DNA of 55,950 bases from Saprospiraceae bacterium (GCA_007121335.1 SKLY01000004.1:1-55950), one strand, 5' to 3'; counted from the first letter of the stretch, positions 44,951 through 55,284 are shown. Notes: generated from the letters alone by a model not told the origin. Made by a program: numbers and translations.

Positions 44951-47900
44951 GTGGTAAAAGATGTGGGTTTCCTGAAATCAATTTCTGCAAATAAGGCTCT
45001 GAACTATACCCTCAAAACCTGTATTCTCCCGGTCTTGTTTTGCTGTCTCGCACATGATGCCAATGCAAATGATGTACAATTTGTAGTAAAAAACGATGTC
45101 ATCGATTGCGGTGAGGAATTCACTGTTGAAATGGCTGTAAATAACTTCCAACAAATTGATGGGTTTCAGTTAACTCTTGAATTTGATCAATCCGTACTGG
45201 ATTTTCTCTCACTAAATGGGAATCTTCCCGGTGATATAAGTTATGTGATCAACCATTCGGATGGGTATATCACCATTATCTGGGTGAATGCAGGCGGAGG
45301 ATTGATTCTGCCCGATGGCTCCGTAATTATTGAGTTTGATTTTGATCATACTGGACCATGCGACGAGCCCTTCATCGTACATATAGTCGATGACCCACTT
45401 TTTGTAGAGGTCACTAATTCATCGCTTCAGGTGACATCTCATCTGGTTTTTGGGGGGGTAATGTTGCCGTTTGAAAATTGTGGAATTGAGGTGGATGCAG
45501 GAGAGGACCAATTCGTATGTGATCCCGGTGATGTGATAGAACTGATGGGCTCAATAACCGGAAATTACCACGATTTTTTCTGGGAACCCGAAAATCTGGT
45601 ATTTAATCCAGAATCTCTGACTACCAGTGCTGAAATTCCTTCCACTACTTCATTTGTGTTGACCGGCAGAAAAGAGACAGACAATATCATTTACAACTCC
45701 CACTTTGACTACGGTTATGCCGGTTTTTTTAGTGATTACGAATACAATGAAGATGATTTATCCGGCGGAAATATTTTTACCGTAGCCAGCTCTCCGGATG
45801 TAGTTTACGGAACATTCCCCGCCTGCAGCGATCACACCGGAAACAATGGAAAAATGCTCATCGTAAACGGAGCTGATGCACCCGCTCAAAATGTCTGGTG
45901 TCAGTATGTTGAAGTGGAAGAAAACACCACCTACCTCCTGGAAGCATTCACACATACACTGCTATGGCCCTCTTTTATTTTTCCGCTGCCCGATCTGCAA
46001 TTTAAGATAAACGGGGACCCGGTTGGTGGGATTTACTCTCCCAACGACATCCCTTGTTTCTCAGACTGGACAAAGATGGAGGGCATTTGGACTTCCACGG
46101 ACGCGGGGACCATTGAACTCTGCATATACAATCACCAGGGAAACGTCAATCCCGGTAATTCATTTATCATCGACGACATTGCCATGATACCGCTTTGTGA
46201 GGTAAAAGACACCGTGGAAATCGAGTTGCGGGAACCGGCTGAGGAATGGGTAGAAGCCACCATTTGCTCTAATGGAGGTTCTGTGGTAATAGCAGGAAAC
46301 GAATACACCAGTGCAATCCAGGACCTAATAACTATTGAACGACAGGACGACTGCGATTCTCTTATCCACGTCGAAATCTTTGAACTCGAACTGGATGCGG
46401 TAATTATTCCCCCAAATCCGATCACCTGCTCGAATGACGAGATGATTCTCAGTGCTGAGGGCTCCTCTTCCGGCCCCCACATTGAATACCAGTGGACGAC
46501 TTCCAATGGCAATATCGTTTCGGGAGATGGTACGGTTGAAATTACAGTCGGCGAGCCGGGCATTTACACTCTGACTGTACTATATGACGATGGCGATCTT
46601 AGTTGTATCTCTGAAGAAGTAAGTGTCGAGGTTTTGGAGGATATTGAAGTGCCGGATCTGGAAATTACCGGTCCCGATGAATTAAACTGTGGTTTACAAT
46701 CCATAACCCTTACTGCAGAAACCACTCCCTCCGGAAATTATTCCTATTTCTGGACCACAAACGATGGAAATATCACCAGTGGAAACGAAGACGAAATAGT
46801 AGATCTCGATGCGGCAGGCACCTATATCGTTGAAGTCACCAATCTCGATAATGGATGTTCGGTGGCAGATACTTTTGCAGTGTCGGAAGATTTCGAAAGC
46901 CCCCTGGTGAACGCAGGACCTGACACCATTATTAATTGCCTGGACTCCATTGTCACGTTGCAAGCAACAGTCTCCCCTGCAGGAACCTCCTTCGAAACCA
47001 ACTGGCAGAGCCCAAATGGAAACATTATTGGCGACCCGGGCAGTTCAGAAGTCAATGTGGATGAAGGAGGTATGTATATTTTTGAAGCGACCAATCCGGA
47101 TAACAATTGCAGCGCGGCAGACACCCTGTTCGTGTTCGATGAAAAAATATTTCCTGAATTGTCCGCAAGTCCGGCGGATATGATTGATTGCAACAACGAC
47201 AGCGTCTGGATACACATTCAAATCCTAAACGACAGTTTGGAATACATCATAGAATGGTCCACCCAGAATGGAGACATCGCCGGAGTCACTGACTCGACAA
47301 GCGCTGTAGTCGGATCAGGCGGAACCTACACAGCCAAAGTGCAATTTACCGCCACCGGCTGTGTCACCGAAATAGAAATTGAAGTGGAGGAAAACTTCGA
47401 ACCTCCCACTGCAAACGCAGGTCCTGATATGACACTCACCTGCCAGGATTCCATAATAACCCTTGATGGGAGTGCATCCTCTACGGGTTCTGATTTTGAT
47501 TACTCCTGGACTACCACTTTAGGCAGTATTCTCTCAGGTGAAAACAGCTTAAACCCTGAGGTTGACGGAGAGGGAATTTATATTCTCACCGTGATCAACA
47601 ACCAAAACGGATGCAGTTCAACGGACTCAGTCACGGTAACCCCCGATTTTGACAGCCCTGAAGTGGTATTAAGTGGCGACAGTGTGATTAATTGTTTCAA
47701 TCCCCCGGTCGATATTGGTGCACAGGTTTTGAATGACACTGCTCACACACCGCTGTTCAACTGGACTACTAACAACGGCAATATCACGGGCAATAGTGAT
47801 GCACCTGATGTAACTGTTGACCAATCGGGAGTTTATACACTGGAGGTTACTTTTTCCGAAAACGGCTGCGTATCCAGTGCGCAATTCGAGATTTTTTCAG

Positions 47901-50900
47901 ACACCAGTTCCCCCGAAGTGGACTCCATAATAACCCAGGATTTGAGTTGCCAATTATCAGAAGCCCTCATTGAAGTTTTTACTTCACCGGGCCAGGGTTC
48001 ACTGTATTATGAATGGACCGGACCACCGGGTTCCAATACTACAGGCGTCGATTCAAATGTATTGATTGCAGAGGTGGTTGGAGAATACACTTTCACCATT
48101 ACCAATACAGAGAACGGCTGTGAGACAAGTGGTTCAATTGAAATTGAGGGCGAATTCACCTCGCCCCAGGTGGATTTATTTTCATCTGGCGAACTCACTT
48201 GTGCAGTGACAGAAATCGATATTTGGGCAGATTATGGAGGACAATCCGGTCTTGTTTATGCGTGGTCAACAAATGATGGCACAATTTCAGGTCCTGACAA
48301 TGAAGATGAAATCACAGTGACCAGCCCGGGGACATACCAACTCATTTCTACCAATACACAATCCGGCTGCAGCGACACCTCAGCCGTATCGGTTACCCTA
48401 AACAATACCCCACCATTTGCTCATGCCGGGGAGGATGTACAATGGACTTGCTCTGATTCACTCCTTGTTTTGGATGGATCAGAATCAGATCAGGGAAGTG
48501 ATATTGAATACGAATGGACCACCACAAGTGGAATAATAAATGGTCCCAATGATCAAGATCAGGTGGAGATAACCGGGCCCGGAATGTACATATTAAACGT
48601 CACAAATACCGGCAATGGCTGCAGCAGTTCAGACACTGTAAATGTCATCCCCGACCAGGATTTTCCACAAATTGAACCGGTCGGCCAATTAGAACTCAAT
48701 TGCGACCTGACAGAAGGATGGATAGGATTTGATTTGACGGGAAGCACGGATGTGAGCATAAACTGGGAGAGTAATAATGGAGTGATTTTGTCCGATACCG
48801 ATTCTCTTTGGATTCAGGTCGGCAGTCCCGGACAATACACCATTTCTGTCCTCTCACTCGACAACAACTGCGAAACTCAGCAGATGCTGGAAGTGACCGC
48901 AGACACCATTCCCCCAAATGTAAATGCCGGTCCCGACCCGGATTGGGGCTGTGATACTCAGGAGGTATTGTTGGATGGAAGTGGCTCCGAAAGTGGTTCT
49001 GATATTTCTTACTCCTGGACTGCTCTCGTGGGAAATATCACCTCCGGAGAAGATGCTCAACAAGCAACCGCCAATGAACCGGGGACCTATGTACTGACAG
49101 TGAGCAATGCAGAAAATGGCTGCGAAAGCACAGACACGGTAACCGTCAATGAAATTATTGAGCATCCCAAATTTTCCATTGATGGGGACAGCATTCTCAA
49201 TTGTGAAAATACAGAAATAACCCTCACAGCAGTGATGGATCCCAGCCCTTTTACGCCGGTTTTCGAATGGTTGAAAGTCGGTACTCCCACTGGTCAAAAC
49301 TCCAACTCTTTAGAAGTGACGGAGGGCGGGACCTACGAACTCATTGTTTGGTTTGAAGAAAACGACTGTAGTACCTCCCAACAAATCAACATCCAGCTTG
49401 ATACAGTGGCACCCGAGATAACTTTAAACAATCCGGAAACCAGAGATTGCAGGAATACTTCCATTGAAATTGGAGGACGGGTTTCGGGCACTTCCGCTAG
49501 TTTATCTCACCAGTGGACCATGCCGGACGGGACTGTACTTCCTCAATCAGATGAATTGGCTGCCCAAACCAACCAGGCAGGCGTTCATATTCTCGAATCC
49601 ATCAATCAGGAAAATGGCTGTATTTTCACAGACAGCATAACCGTGGAAATAGATACCGTCAGTCCTGAATTTACGCTGGAAACTTTCCCCGTGGCCGGAT
49701 GTGGTGATTTAACCGGAGCGATTTTTATTGAATTCGCTGACAGCGACATCGATTTTGAAGTGGTCTGGGTAATACCCTCAGGAGACACAATTGGACCTTT
49801 AAACGAGACGAGTTTAGAAATTGACCGGGGAGGCTGGTTTACTGCAACAGTAACTGATCTGGAGAACGGATGCTCGAGAGAGAAAAGCATTTTCCAGGAA
49901 TGGGATTTACATTCAGAACCCGATGCACAGGCGGGCCCGGACGCAATCTTCGGATGCGCAGACAGTGTGTTGACTTTAGATGGAAGTGGTTCCACCACCG
50001 GCAGCGTAATTTCCCACCACTGGTCCACGCCCGATGGAAATATCATTTCAAATCCTGACGACATTCAAGTGCAAATCGGTTCCCCAGGAATGTACATCCT
50101 GGAGGTGAGAAACAATGCGGGCAATTGCTCCACTTACGACACTGTAAATGTGTCAGCAGATGAAAACCTGCCCGAAATTTACATTCAAAGTGGTGATGGA
50201 TTGAACTGTCTGGAAAACGAGGTTATATTGGATGCCACTGAATCGGATTCCGGTCCGGATATGGAGTGGAGTTGGAGTGGCTCAGCTCCATTTGAAGAGT
50301 TGGATCCCGATGGTTTGATAATTTCGGTAGAGCAAGCTGGCACCTTTGAATTTACATTGAATAATACCGTTACCGGTTGCAAAAATACCAGCTCGATTAC
50401 CGTTGAGGAAAACAGAACCCCACCCGAAGCCGATGCCGGAGATGACCTCATCACCAACTGTTCGGACAGCATGGTCCATATCGGAGCCGAACTCAGCAAT
50501 CACCACAGCAATTTAATTTACGAATGGAGTGAACTGGAGGGTGAAATTTTCGGTGACCAAAACAGGGACTCTATTCAGGTGAGTGCGACAGGGACATTTG
50601 TACTTACGGTCACCGACACGGTCAACTACTGTCAATCTTCAGACACCATCTCACTAATGAATACCCCGGACAGGCCCACAGCCGATGCAGGCCCCGGAAA
50701 AACCATCGACTGTTTATCGAGTACGGTAGTGCTGGATGGCAGCGGTTCGGACCAGGGACCTGATTTCGAGATGGTTTGGACCACTGAAGATGGTCATATC
50801 GCTTCCGGGGAGCTAAGTCCTTTTCCCGAGGTCACCAAAGCCGGCACTTATCAATTAATAGTGACCAATTTAATCGATGGATGCAGCTCAGTGGATGAGG

Positions 50901-52447
50901 TAATGGTATTTTCAGACTCAATTGTACCTGAGGTAATTTTTGGCGAAAAAGGAGAAATTACCTGCCGGGACACCCTGATAGAACTGCAGGTGGAAATATC
51001 CACTTCAGGAGAAAATTACCAAATCCAATGGCAGAGTGAGAATGGGAACATAGCCTCGGGAGAAAACAGCCCGGCAATTGAAGTAAACCGTGCAGGAACT
51101 TACACCATCCGGGTTGAAGATGAAGAAAACGGCTGTATTACCGTGGATTCGGTTGAGGTAAAAAATCTCATGGAAACACCGGAGTTCCAAATTAGCGGTA
51201 AAGTGGTCATTGATTGTTACGGACCTGCCGAAATCCAACTTTCAACCCAGAGCGATTTTGAAATAAGCGCCGCGGACCAAAATGGCAACAGCCTTCAGTT
51301 GGAAATTACTGAACCTACTCTAATCAGTGAAGCGGGGGTTTACGATATTGAAGTATTTAATCCGGCCAATCACTGCATTGCAGATACTACATTGGAAATC
51401 ACCGAAAACCTCGCCTCACCAGGTGCCATCATTGACTGCATTGAGTGCGACGACTGCAATTCCCTACCGGCTATTTTGTCCTCTACCGAAAGCACCTCTG
51501 CATCCGGAGAGATACAAACCAATTGGATTTTTGAAGAAGGAGCCGCTCAACTCATGGACAGTCAAACCCTCGAAGTCCTGAAACCAACTGAAGTGAAGTT
51601 GGTGGTTCTCGACCCGGCAAACGGCTGTGCAGATACCAGCCGGAAAACTTTTGAAAGCGAGGGTCTTAGTTTTCCCGAAGTGGAGATTTCGCACATAGAT
51701 TGCAACAACGAGAAGGGAAAAATCACCTTTAACAGCCCGGATACAAGCCTTTCATTCAGTATAAATGGAGGCCTGGACTACTCAAATTCACCTGAATTTA
51801 CCGGTCTCGATCAGGACACTTACCAACTCAAGGTAAAAAACAGGCTACTGGGCTGCGAATCGGATATCCGGAATGTCGAAGTTGAAGACAGGAGGCAGGA
51901 CATTGTGGTTGAACTTCCCGATCTGGTTTCCCTTCAAGAGGGAGAAAGCTATACATTGAGGCCCGGATTTGAACCACCCGATGTCCTAATAGCAAATTAC
52001 CATTGGCATCCCGCAGAATTTCTAAGTTGTAACGACTGTCCCGAACCCACTATTTACGAGCTCAGTCAGTCAACCACATTTAAACTTCAAGTTGAAAGCG
52101 AAGGAGGTTGCACAGGCTCGGCTGAGGTGTATGTCGAATTAATAAAGCCCGAGTCCGGGGTGTTTTTGCCCACTGCATTTTCACCAAACGGGGATGGAGT
52201 CAACGACCTGTTTATTGTTTTCGCTTCAAGTGATATACAATCCATTGAATCACTGCGCATTTTCGACAGATGGGGGAACCGGGTTTTTGAAAAAACGAAC
52301 TTCCCACCCGGTCAGGAAGAATTTGGCTGGGATGGTACATTTAGGGGACAGGATGCATCTCCGGGAGTGTATGCCGTGACTGTCAGTTACGAGATGCCGG
52401 ATGGGGAAATTCGCCACAAGGCAGTAGAAGTGAATCTGCTTCGATAG
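44951..52447 (+). CDS. Giant T9SS-exported protein with cohesin-like head and about 22 PKD-like repeats
   Basis: The 2498-residue protein starts with a GTG 11 bases after the previous stop. A signal sequence (about 1-39, ending DANA) is followed by a cohesin-like domain at about 41-160 (EEFTVEMAVNNFQQIDGFQL), a PKD-like domain and a galactose-binding-like domain at about 240-415 (IIYNSHFDYGY, FIIDDIAMIPLC). From about 488 to 2310 there are some 22 repeats of about 84 residues, the first 19 regular and the last three diverged. A two-Cys CNDC module (about 2315-2400) and a type B gliding C-terminal domain (from about 2400, FLPTAFSPNGDGVND) end the protein. The role is likely a long surface adhesin; partner and ligand are unknown. 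Confidence 0.9.
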   Translation: MVKDVGFLKSISANKALNYTLKTCILPVLFCCLAHDANANDVQFVVKNDVIDCGEEFTVEMAVNNFQQIDGFQLTLEFDQSVLDFLSLNGNLPGDISYVINHSDGYITIIWVNAGGGLILPDGSVIIEFDFDHTGPCDEPFIVHIVDDPLFVEVTNSSLQVTSHLVFGGVMLPFENCGIEVDAGEDQFVCDPGDVIELMGSITGNYHDFFWEPENLVFNPESLTTSAEIPSTTSFVLTGRKETDNIIYNSHFDYGYAGFFSDYEYNEDDLSGGNIFTVASSPDVVYGTFPACSDHTGNNGKMLIVNGADAPAQNVWCQYVEVEENTTYLLEAFTHTLLWPSFIFPLPDLQFKINGDPVGGIYSPNDIPCFSDWTKMEGIWTSTDAGTIELCIYNHQGNVNPGNSFIIDDIAMIPLCEVKDTVEIELREPAEEWVEATICSNGGSVVIAGNEYTSAIQDLITIERQDDCDSLIHVEIFELELDAVIIPPNPITCSNDEMILSAEGSSSGPHIEYQWTTSNGNIVSGDGTVEITVGEPGIYTLTVLYDDGDLSCISEEVSVEVLEDIEVPDLEITGPDELNCGLQSITLTAETTPSGNYSYFWTTNDGNITSGNEDEIVDLDAAGTYIVEVTNLDNGCSVADTFAVSEDFESPLVNAGPDTIINCLDSIVTLQATVSPAGTSFETNWQSPNGNIIGDPGSSEVNVDEGGMYIFEATNPDNNCSAADTLFVFDEKIFPELSASPADMIDCNNDSVWIHIQILNDSLEYIIEWSTQNGDIAGVTDSTSAVVGSGGTYTAKVQFTATGCVTEIEIEVEENFEPPTANAGPDMTLTCQDSIITLDGSASSTGSDFDYSWTTTLGSILSGENSLNPEVDGEGIYILTVINNQNGCSSTDSVTVTPDFDSPEVVLSGDSVINCFNPPVDIGAQVLNDTAHTPLFNWTTNNGNITGNSDAPDVTVDQSGVYTLEVTFSENGCVSSAQFEIFSDTSSPEVDSIITQDLSCQLSEALIEVFTSPGQGSLYYEWTGPPGSNTTGVDSNVLIAEVVGEYTFTITNTENGCETSGSIEIEGEFTSPQVDLFSSGELTCAVTEIDIWADYGGQSGLVYAWSTNDGTISGPDNEDEITVTSPGTYQLISTNTQSGCSDTSAVSVTLNNTPPFAHAGEDVQWTCSDSLLVLDGSESDQGSDIEYEWTTTSGIINGPNDQDQVEITGPGMYILNVTNTGNGCSSSDTVNVIPDQDFPQIEPVGQLELNCDLTEGWIGFDLTGSTDVSINWESNNGVILSDTDSLWIQVGSPGQYTISVLSLDNNCETQQMLEVTADTIPPNVNAGPDPDWGCDTQEVLLDGSGSESGSDISYSWTALVGNITSGEDAQQATANEPGTYVLTVSNAENGCESTDTVTVNEIIEHPKFSIDGDSILNCENTEITLTAVMDPSPFTPVFEWLKVGTPTGQNSNSLEVTEGGTYELIVWFEENDCSTSQQINIQLDTVAPEITLNNPETRDCRNTSIEIGGRVSGTSASLSHQWTMPDGTVLPQSDELAAQTNQAGVHILESINQENGCIFTDSITVEIDTVSPEFTLETFPVAGCGDLTGAIFIEFADSDIDFEVVWVIPSGDTIGPLNETSLEIDRGGWFTATVTDLENGCSREKSIFQEWDLHSEPDAQAGPDAIFGCADSVLTLDGSGSTTGSVISHHWSTPDGNIISNPDDIQVQIGSPGMYILEVRNNAGNCSTYDTVNVSADENLPEIYIQSGDGLNCLENEVILDATESDSGPDMEWSWSGSAPFEELDPDGLIISVEQAGTFEFTLNNTVTGCKNTSSITVEENRTPPEADAGDDLITNCSDSMVHIGAELSNHHSNLIYEWSELEGEIFGDQNRDSIQVSATGTFVLTVTDTVNYCQSSDTISLMNTPDRPTADAGPGKTIDCLSSTVVLDGSGSDQGPDFEMVWTTEDGHIASGELSPFPEVTKAGTYQLIVTNLIDGCSSVDEVMVFSDSIVPEVIFGEKGEITCRDTLIELQVEISTSGENYQIQWQSENGNIASGENSPAIEVNRAGTYTIRVEDEENGCITVDSVEVKNLMETPEFQISGKVVIDCYGPAEIQLSTQSDFEISAADQNGNSLQLEITEPTLISEAGVYDIEVFNPANHCIADTTLEITENLASPGAIIDCIECDDCNSLPAILSSTESTSASGEIQTNWIFEEGAAQLMDSQTLEVLKPTEVKLVVLDPANGCADTSRKTFESEGLSFPEVEISHIDCNNEKGKITFNSPDTSLSFSINGGLDYSNSPEFTGLDQDTYQLKVKNRLLGCESDIRNVEVEDRRQDIVVELPDLVSLQEGESYTLRPGFEPPDVLIANYHWHPAEFLSCNDCPEPTIYELSQSTTFKLQVESEGGCTGSAEVYVELIKPESGVFLPTAFSPNGDGVNDLFIVFASSDIQSIESLRIFDRWGNRVFEKTNFPPGQEEFGWDGTFRGQDASPGVYAVTVSYEMPDGEIRHKAVEVNLLR
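46421..51886 (+). repeat. PKD-like repeat array of the 2498-residue protein, with six-unit super-period
   Basis: About 22 units of about 252 bases each encode a two-Cys PKD-like domain. Units 3-8 (46931-48442), 9-14 (48443-49948) and 15-20 (49949-51448) form three blocks of 504, 502 and 500 codons, in which corresponding units resemble each other more than neighbours. For example, GMYI occurs only in units 3, 9 and 15. Units 5 and 11 share LDGS, SGSD, YSWT and SGE, and units 6 and 12 share GDS(V/I), NC and TP(L/V)F. The final units are degenerate. Confidence 0.75.
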
Positions 52448-52532
52448 CCGGAGGCTGATTTTTGTAACAACTGCGACCCTTTTGCGTTCTTATATTTTAT
52501 TCTGAAAAACAACCAGGGAGAGTTAGATCAAT

Positions 52533-54590
52533 ATGCAATTTATCAATCCAGTATTTCTGTGGGGACTGTTGCTTCTCGCCATACCCATTATCATACACCT
52601 CTTTAGATTCAGGCGATTCAAAAAAGTGTATTTCAGCAACACCCCTTTTCTTCAGGAAATAAAGGAAACCAGCCAACAGAGCCGCAAAATAAAGCACCTT
52701 CTCGTTTTGCTCATGCGCCTGCTGGCCGTGGCCTTTCTGGTGCTCGCTTTCGCCCAGCCGATCATACACACCGACGATAAAGTAGTAACCGGTAACCGGG
52801 CTGTCAGCGTTTTTGTCGACAACTCATTCAGTATGAGTTCAATGGGCCGGGACATCAACCTTTTGGACTACGCGCGAATCACGGCCAGAGACATCATTGA
52901 GAGTTACGGGGAATCGGATGAATTCCAAATACTGACAGGTGATTTTGAAAACAGACACCAGCGACTTTACAACAGAGACCAGGCACTCAATCTGCTGGAT
53001 GAAATAGAGCCCTCCCCTGCTGTCAGGACCCTGTCGGAAGTTTTGCAGAGACAGAAACACGCTCTGAGAAATTATCCTTCGGAGCGAAAGAATTTTTACC
53101 AAATTTCTGACTTCCAGAAAAACATCACCGATTTGGATGGAACTGTCGACACCGTGGAAAATCTCTACCTGGTTCACCTTGAATCAGTGGAGAGCAGAAA
53201 CATCAGTGTGGACTCCGTCTGGTTTTCCCAACCCGTGCAAATCATCAACCAAACCGGGGAGCTTTTGGTAAAACTCACCAATCACGATCAAAACAATGCC
53301 GAGGAAGTAAACGTGGAACTTCGGTTTGGAGATCAGCGCAGACCGGCGGGCAGGGCATCTTTGGAACCCGGAGAGACGATGATCGACACCGTTTCTTTTA
53401 CCATTAACCGCACCGGATGGCAAAAAGCCACAGTTTCCATTTCAGATTACCCCATTCAATTTGACGATGACTACCACATCGCCTTCCACGTGCGCCATAA
53501 TATCAGGGTGCTGACCCTTCACCGGGGAGACCAGTCCAACAGATTTCTCAGCGCGCTTTTCAGAGGTGTGCCCTATTTAACGGAAGACCAAATGCGGGAA
53601 ACCAATATAAATTACGGGGTATTCTCCGATTACAGCCTCATCATCCTCAACGAACTCACCAACATCTCCAGCGGTTTGGCTTCTGAATTGGATGGATACC
53701 TCGCCGCGGGAGGCAACGTGCTCATTTTTCCGGGAGCGGAGACAGGAGGCGAAGTACTCAAACCACTTAGTCAAAGATTGGGCATGGTAAATCCGGTCTC
53801 CTGGGAAGAGGGCGAGTTCAGAGTGGCAGAATTGAACCTCGAGGATCCCATTTTTGCCGGTGTTTTTGAAGAAATACGCGAAGACCTCAGCCTTCCGAAA
53901 GCCACAGGCCGATATCACCTTTCCAGGTCCGGTGCCAATCCGGGTCTCTCACTGATGGATTACAGAGATGGCAGGCCCTATGTAGCTAAATACCGCCACG
54001 GACCGGGTTCGGTTTTTGTCTCCTCTGCCCCATTGAGCGAAGAGTGGAACGACCTCGTATCCAATGGCGAAATTTTTGTCCCCCTACTCTACAGGTCGGC
54101 CATCGCTGCAGGCCAGTTGGATAAACCCGCCTATGTGCTCGGACAGGATCAATTGATACCCGTGCGCAATGTAAGCGCAGACAGACAGTCGGAATTCCGA
54201 ATCACCGGGGAAAGGCAGTTTGTACCGGGAGTTGAGAGGACGGGCAGAAACCTGTATCTCAATGTGTACGATCAGGTACGGGAGCCGGGATTTTACGAAA
54301 TTCGCCAGGGCGACGAACTCCACAAACTCGCCGCCTTTAACTTCGATCGCAGGGAAAGTGAAATTGCTGCATGGTCTGAAGAAGAACTCAAGGATATTGT
54401 CGGAGACCAGGCCGAGGTTATTTCACGCGGTACCGGGGCGGCAGACGGGACTTTGTTCAGTTCGGCAAAAATTGGCAATGAGCTTTGGCAGTGGTGCATT
54501 GCTATCGTGCTCATCGCACTTTTACTGGAGCAACTCATCCTCAGGTTTTGGAAAGTCGGGAACCGGAAAAAAGGACAAGCGGCTGTGTAA
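52533..54590 (+). CDS. BatA-domain membrane protein with degenerate VWA-like region
   Basis: The 685-residue protein begins with the BatA N-terminal domain: two membrane helices (about 8-24 and 56-76) around FRFRRFKKVYFSNTPFLQEI. A VWA-type segment follows with the metal-site motif DNSFS (Asp96, Ser98, Ser100). A long periplasmic region includes a glutamine-amidotransferase-like stretch (LIILNELTNISSGLASEL, GGNVLIFPGAE). A final membrane helix lies at about 655-675. Relatives are found next to Bat genes or singly in Bacteroidota; the function is unknown, though the first described were linked to aerotolerance. It lies 85 bases after the giant gene. Confidence 0.88.
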   Translation: MQFINPVFLWGLLLLAIPIIIHLFRFRRFKKVYFSNTPFLQEIKETSQQSRKIKHLLVLLMRLLAVAFLVLAFAQPIIHTDDKVVTGNRAVSVFVDNSFSMSSMGRDINLLDYARITARDIIESYGESDEFQILTGDFENRHQRLYNRDQALNLLDEIEPSPAVRTLSEVLQRQKHALRNYPSERKNFYQISDFQKNITDLDGTVDTVENLYLVHLESVESRNISVDSVWFSQPVQIINQTGELLVKLTNHDQNNAEEVNVELRFGDQRRPAGRASLEPGETMIDTVSFTINRTGWQKATVSISDYPIQFDDDYHIAFHVRHNIRVLTLHRGDQSNRFLSALFRGVPYLTEDQMRETNINYGVFSDYSLIILNELTNISSGLASELDGYLAAGGNVLIFPGAETGGEVLKPLSQRLGMVNPVSWEEGEFRVAELNLEDPIFAGVFEEIREDLSLPKATGRYHLSRSGANPGLSLMDYRDGRPYVAKYRHGPGSVFVSSAPLSEEWNDLVSNGEIFVPLLYRSAIAAGQLDKPAYVLGQDQLIPVRNVSADRQSEFRITGERQFVPGVERTGRNLYLNVYDQVREPGFYEIRQGDELHKLAAFNFDRRESEIAAWSEEELKDIVGDQAEVISRGTGAADGTLFSSAKIGNELWQWCIAIVLIALLLEQLILRFWKVGNRKKGQAAV

Positions 54591-54643
54591 TCCCGTATTT
54601 CACAATCAACAGCCCGCGAGCTCTTACACCCTGGACAATTTGC

Positions 54644-54651
54644 TATCTTTG
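54644..54651 (+). promoter_or_regulatory. Candidate -7 promoter box for the DUF4254 gene
   Basis: TATCTTTG matches TAnnTTTG and would place the transcript start about 12 bases before the ATG at 54670, supporting that start over an upstream in-frame ATG inside the BatA gene. No clear -33 TTG is present. Confidence 0.4.
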
Positions 54652-54669
54652 CGGAAAATAACAGCTCAT

Positions 54670-55284
54670 ATGAACAATTGGACGGCAGCAAAAATGGTGG
54701 ACATATTCGAACGCGCCATCGACGATTATCACATCGAAGACAATGTGGATATTAAACCCGCTAATCCCTACGACAAAACCACTTTTTACCACACACTGTA
54801 CGAAAAATGCCTGATTGACACTGTACAATGGCATCTGGAAGACATTGTCAGGGACCCGGAAATTGACAACGCCTACGGTATGGAAATAAAAAGGCGCATT
54901 GACAAGTCCAACCAGGTGAGAACAGATACCGTGGAGAAACTGGACGACCAACTGCTGTCGCGGATATCCCCTGAATCCTTTAGTGCTGAGGCGAGACTCA
55001 ATACAGAGAGTCCGGGCTGGGCCATCGACAGGCTTTCGATTCTCTGCCTCAAGGTCTATCACATGGAGATTGAAGCCCACCGCCCCGATGCAAATAATGA
55101 CCACAAAGCCGATTGCCTGAAAAAACTCAATGTGCTCAAAGAACAGCAGGCCGATCTCTGCCTCGCCATCAACCAGCTTATTGAAGACATCCAAAACGGC
55201 GTTCGCATGGCAAAGGTGTACCGGCAGATGAAAATGTACAACGACGAAAAACTCAATCCCATCCTCTACGGGAAAAAAGACTGA
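54670..55284 (+). CDS. DUF4254 protein
   Basis: The 204-residue soluble protein is strongly helical and matches the DUF4254 pattern: NPYDKTTFYHTLYEKCLIDTVQWHLEDIVRDP, then IKRRIDKSNQ, RLSILCLKVYHME and LKEQQADLCLAINQLIED (all given in part). The family is common in Bacteroidota and Planctomycetes and often lies near glycosyltransferase genes, but no activity is known. The frame is open upstream into the BatA gene; the start at 54670 is chosen because of family length and the promoter box just before it. Confidence 0.86.
   Translation: MNNWTAAKMVDIFERAIDDYHIEDNVDIKPANPYDKTTFYHTLYEKCLIDTVQWHLEDIVRDPEIDNAYGMEIKRRIDKSNQVRTDTVEKLDDQLLSRISPESFSAEARLNTESPGWAIDRLSILCLKVYHMEIEAHRPDANNDHKADCLKKLNVLKEQQADLCLAINQLIEDIQNGVRMAKVYRQMKMYNDEKLNPILYGKKD

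Noticed and set aside
46421-51886. CRISPR-like or satellite DNA array
   Set aside because: The periodicity is at protein level with diverged DNA in one open frame, so it is a coding domain array and not a CRISPR or satellite.
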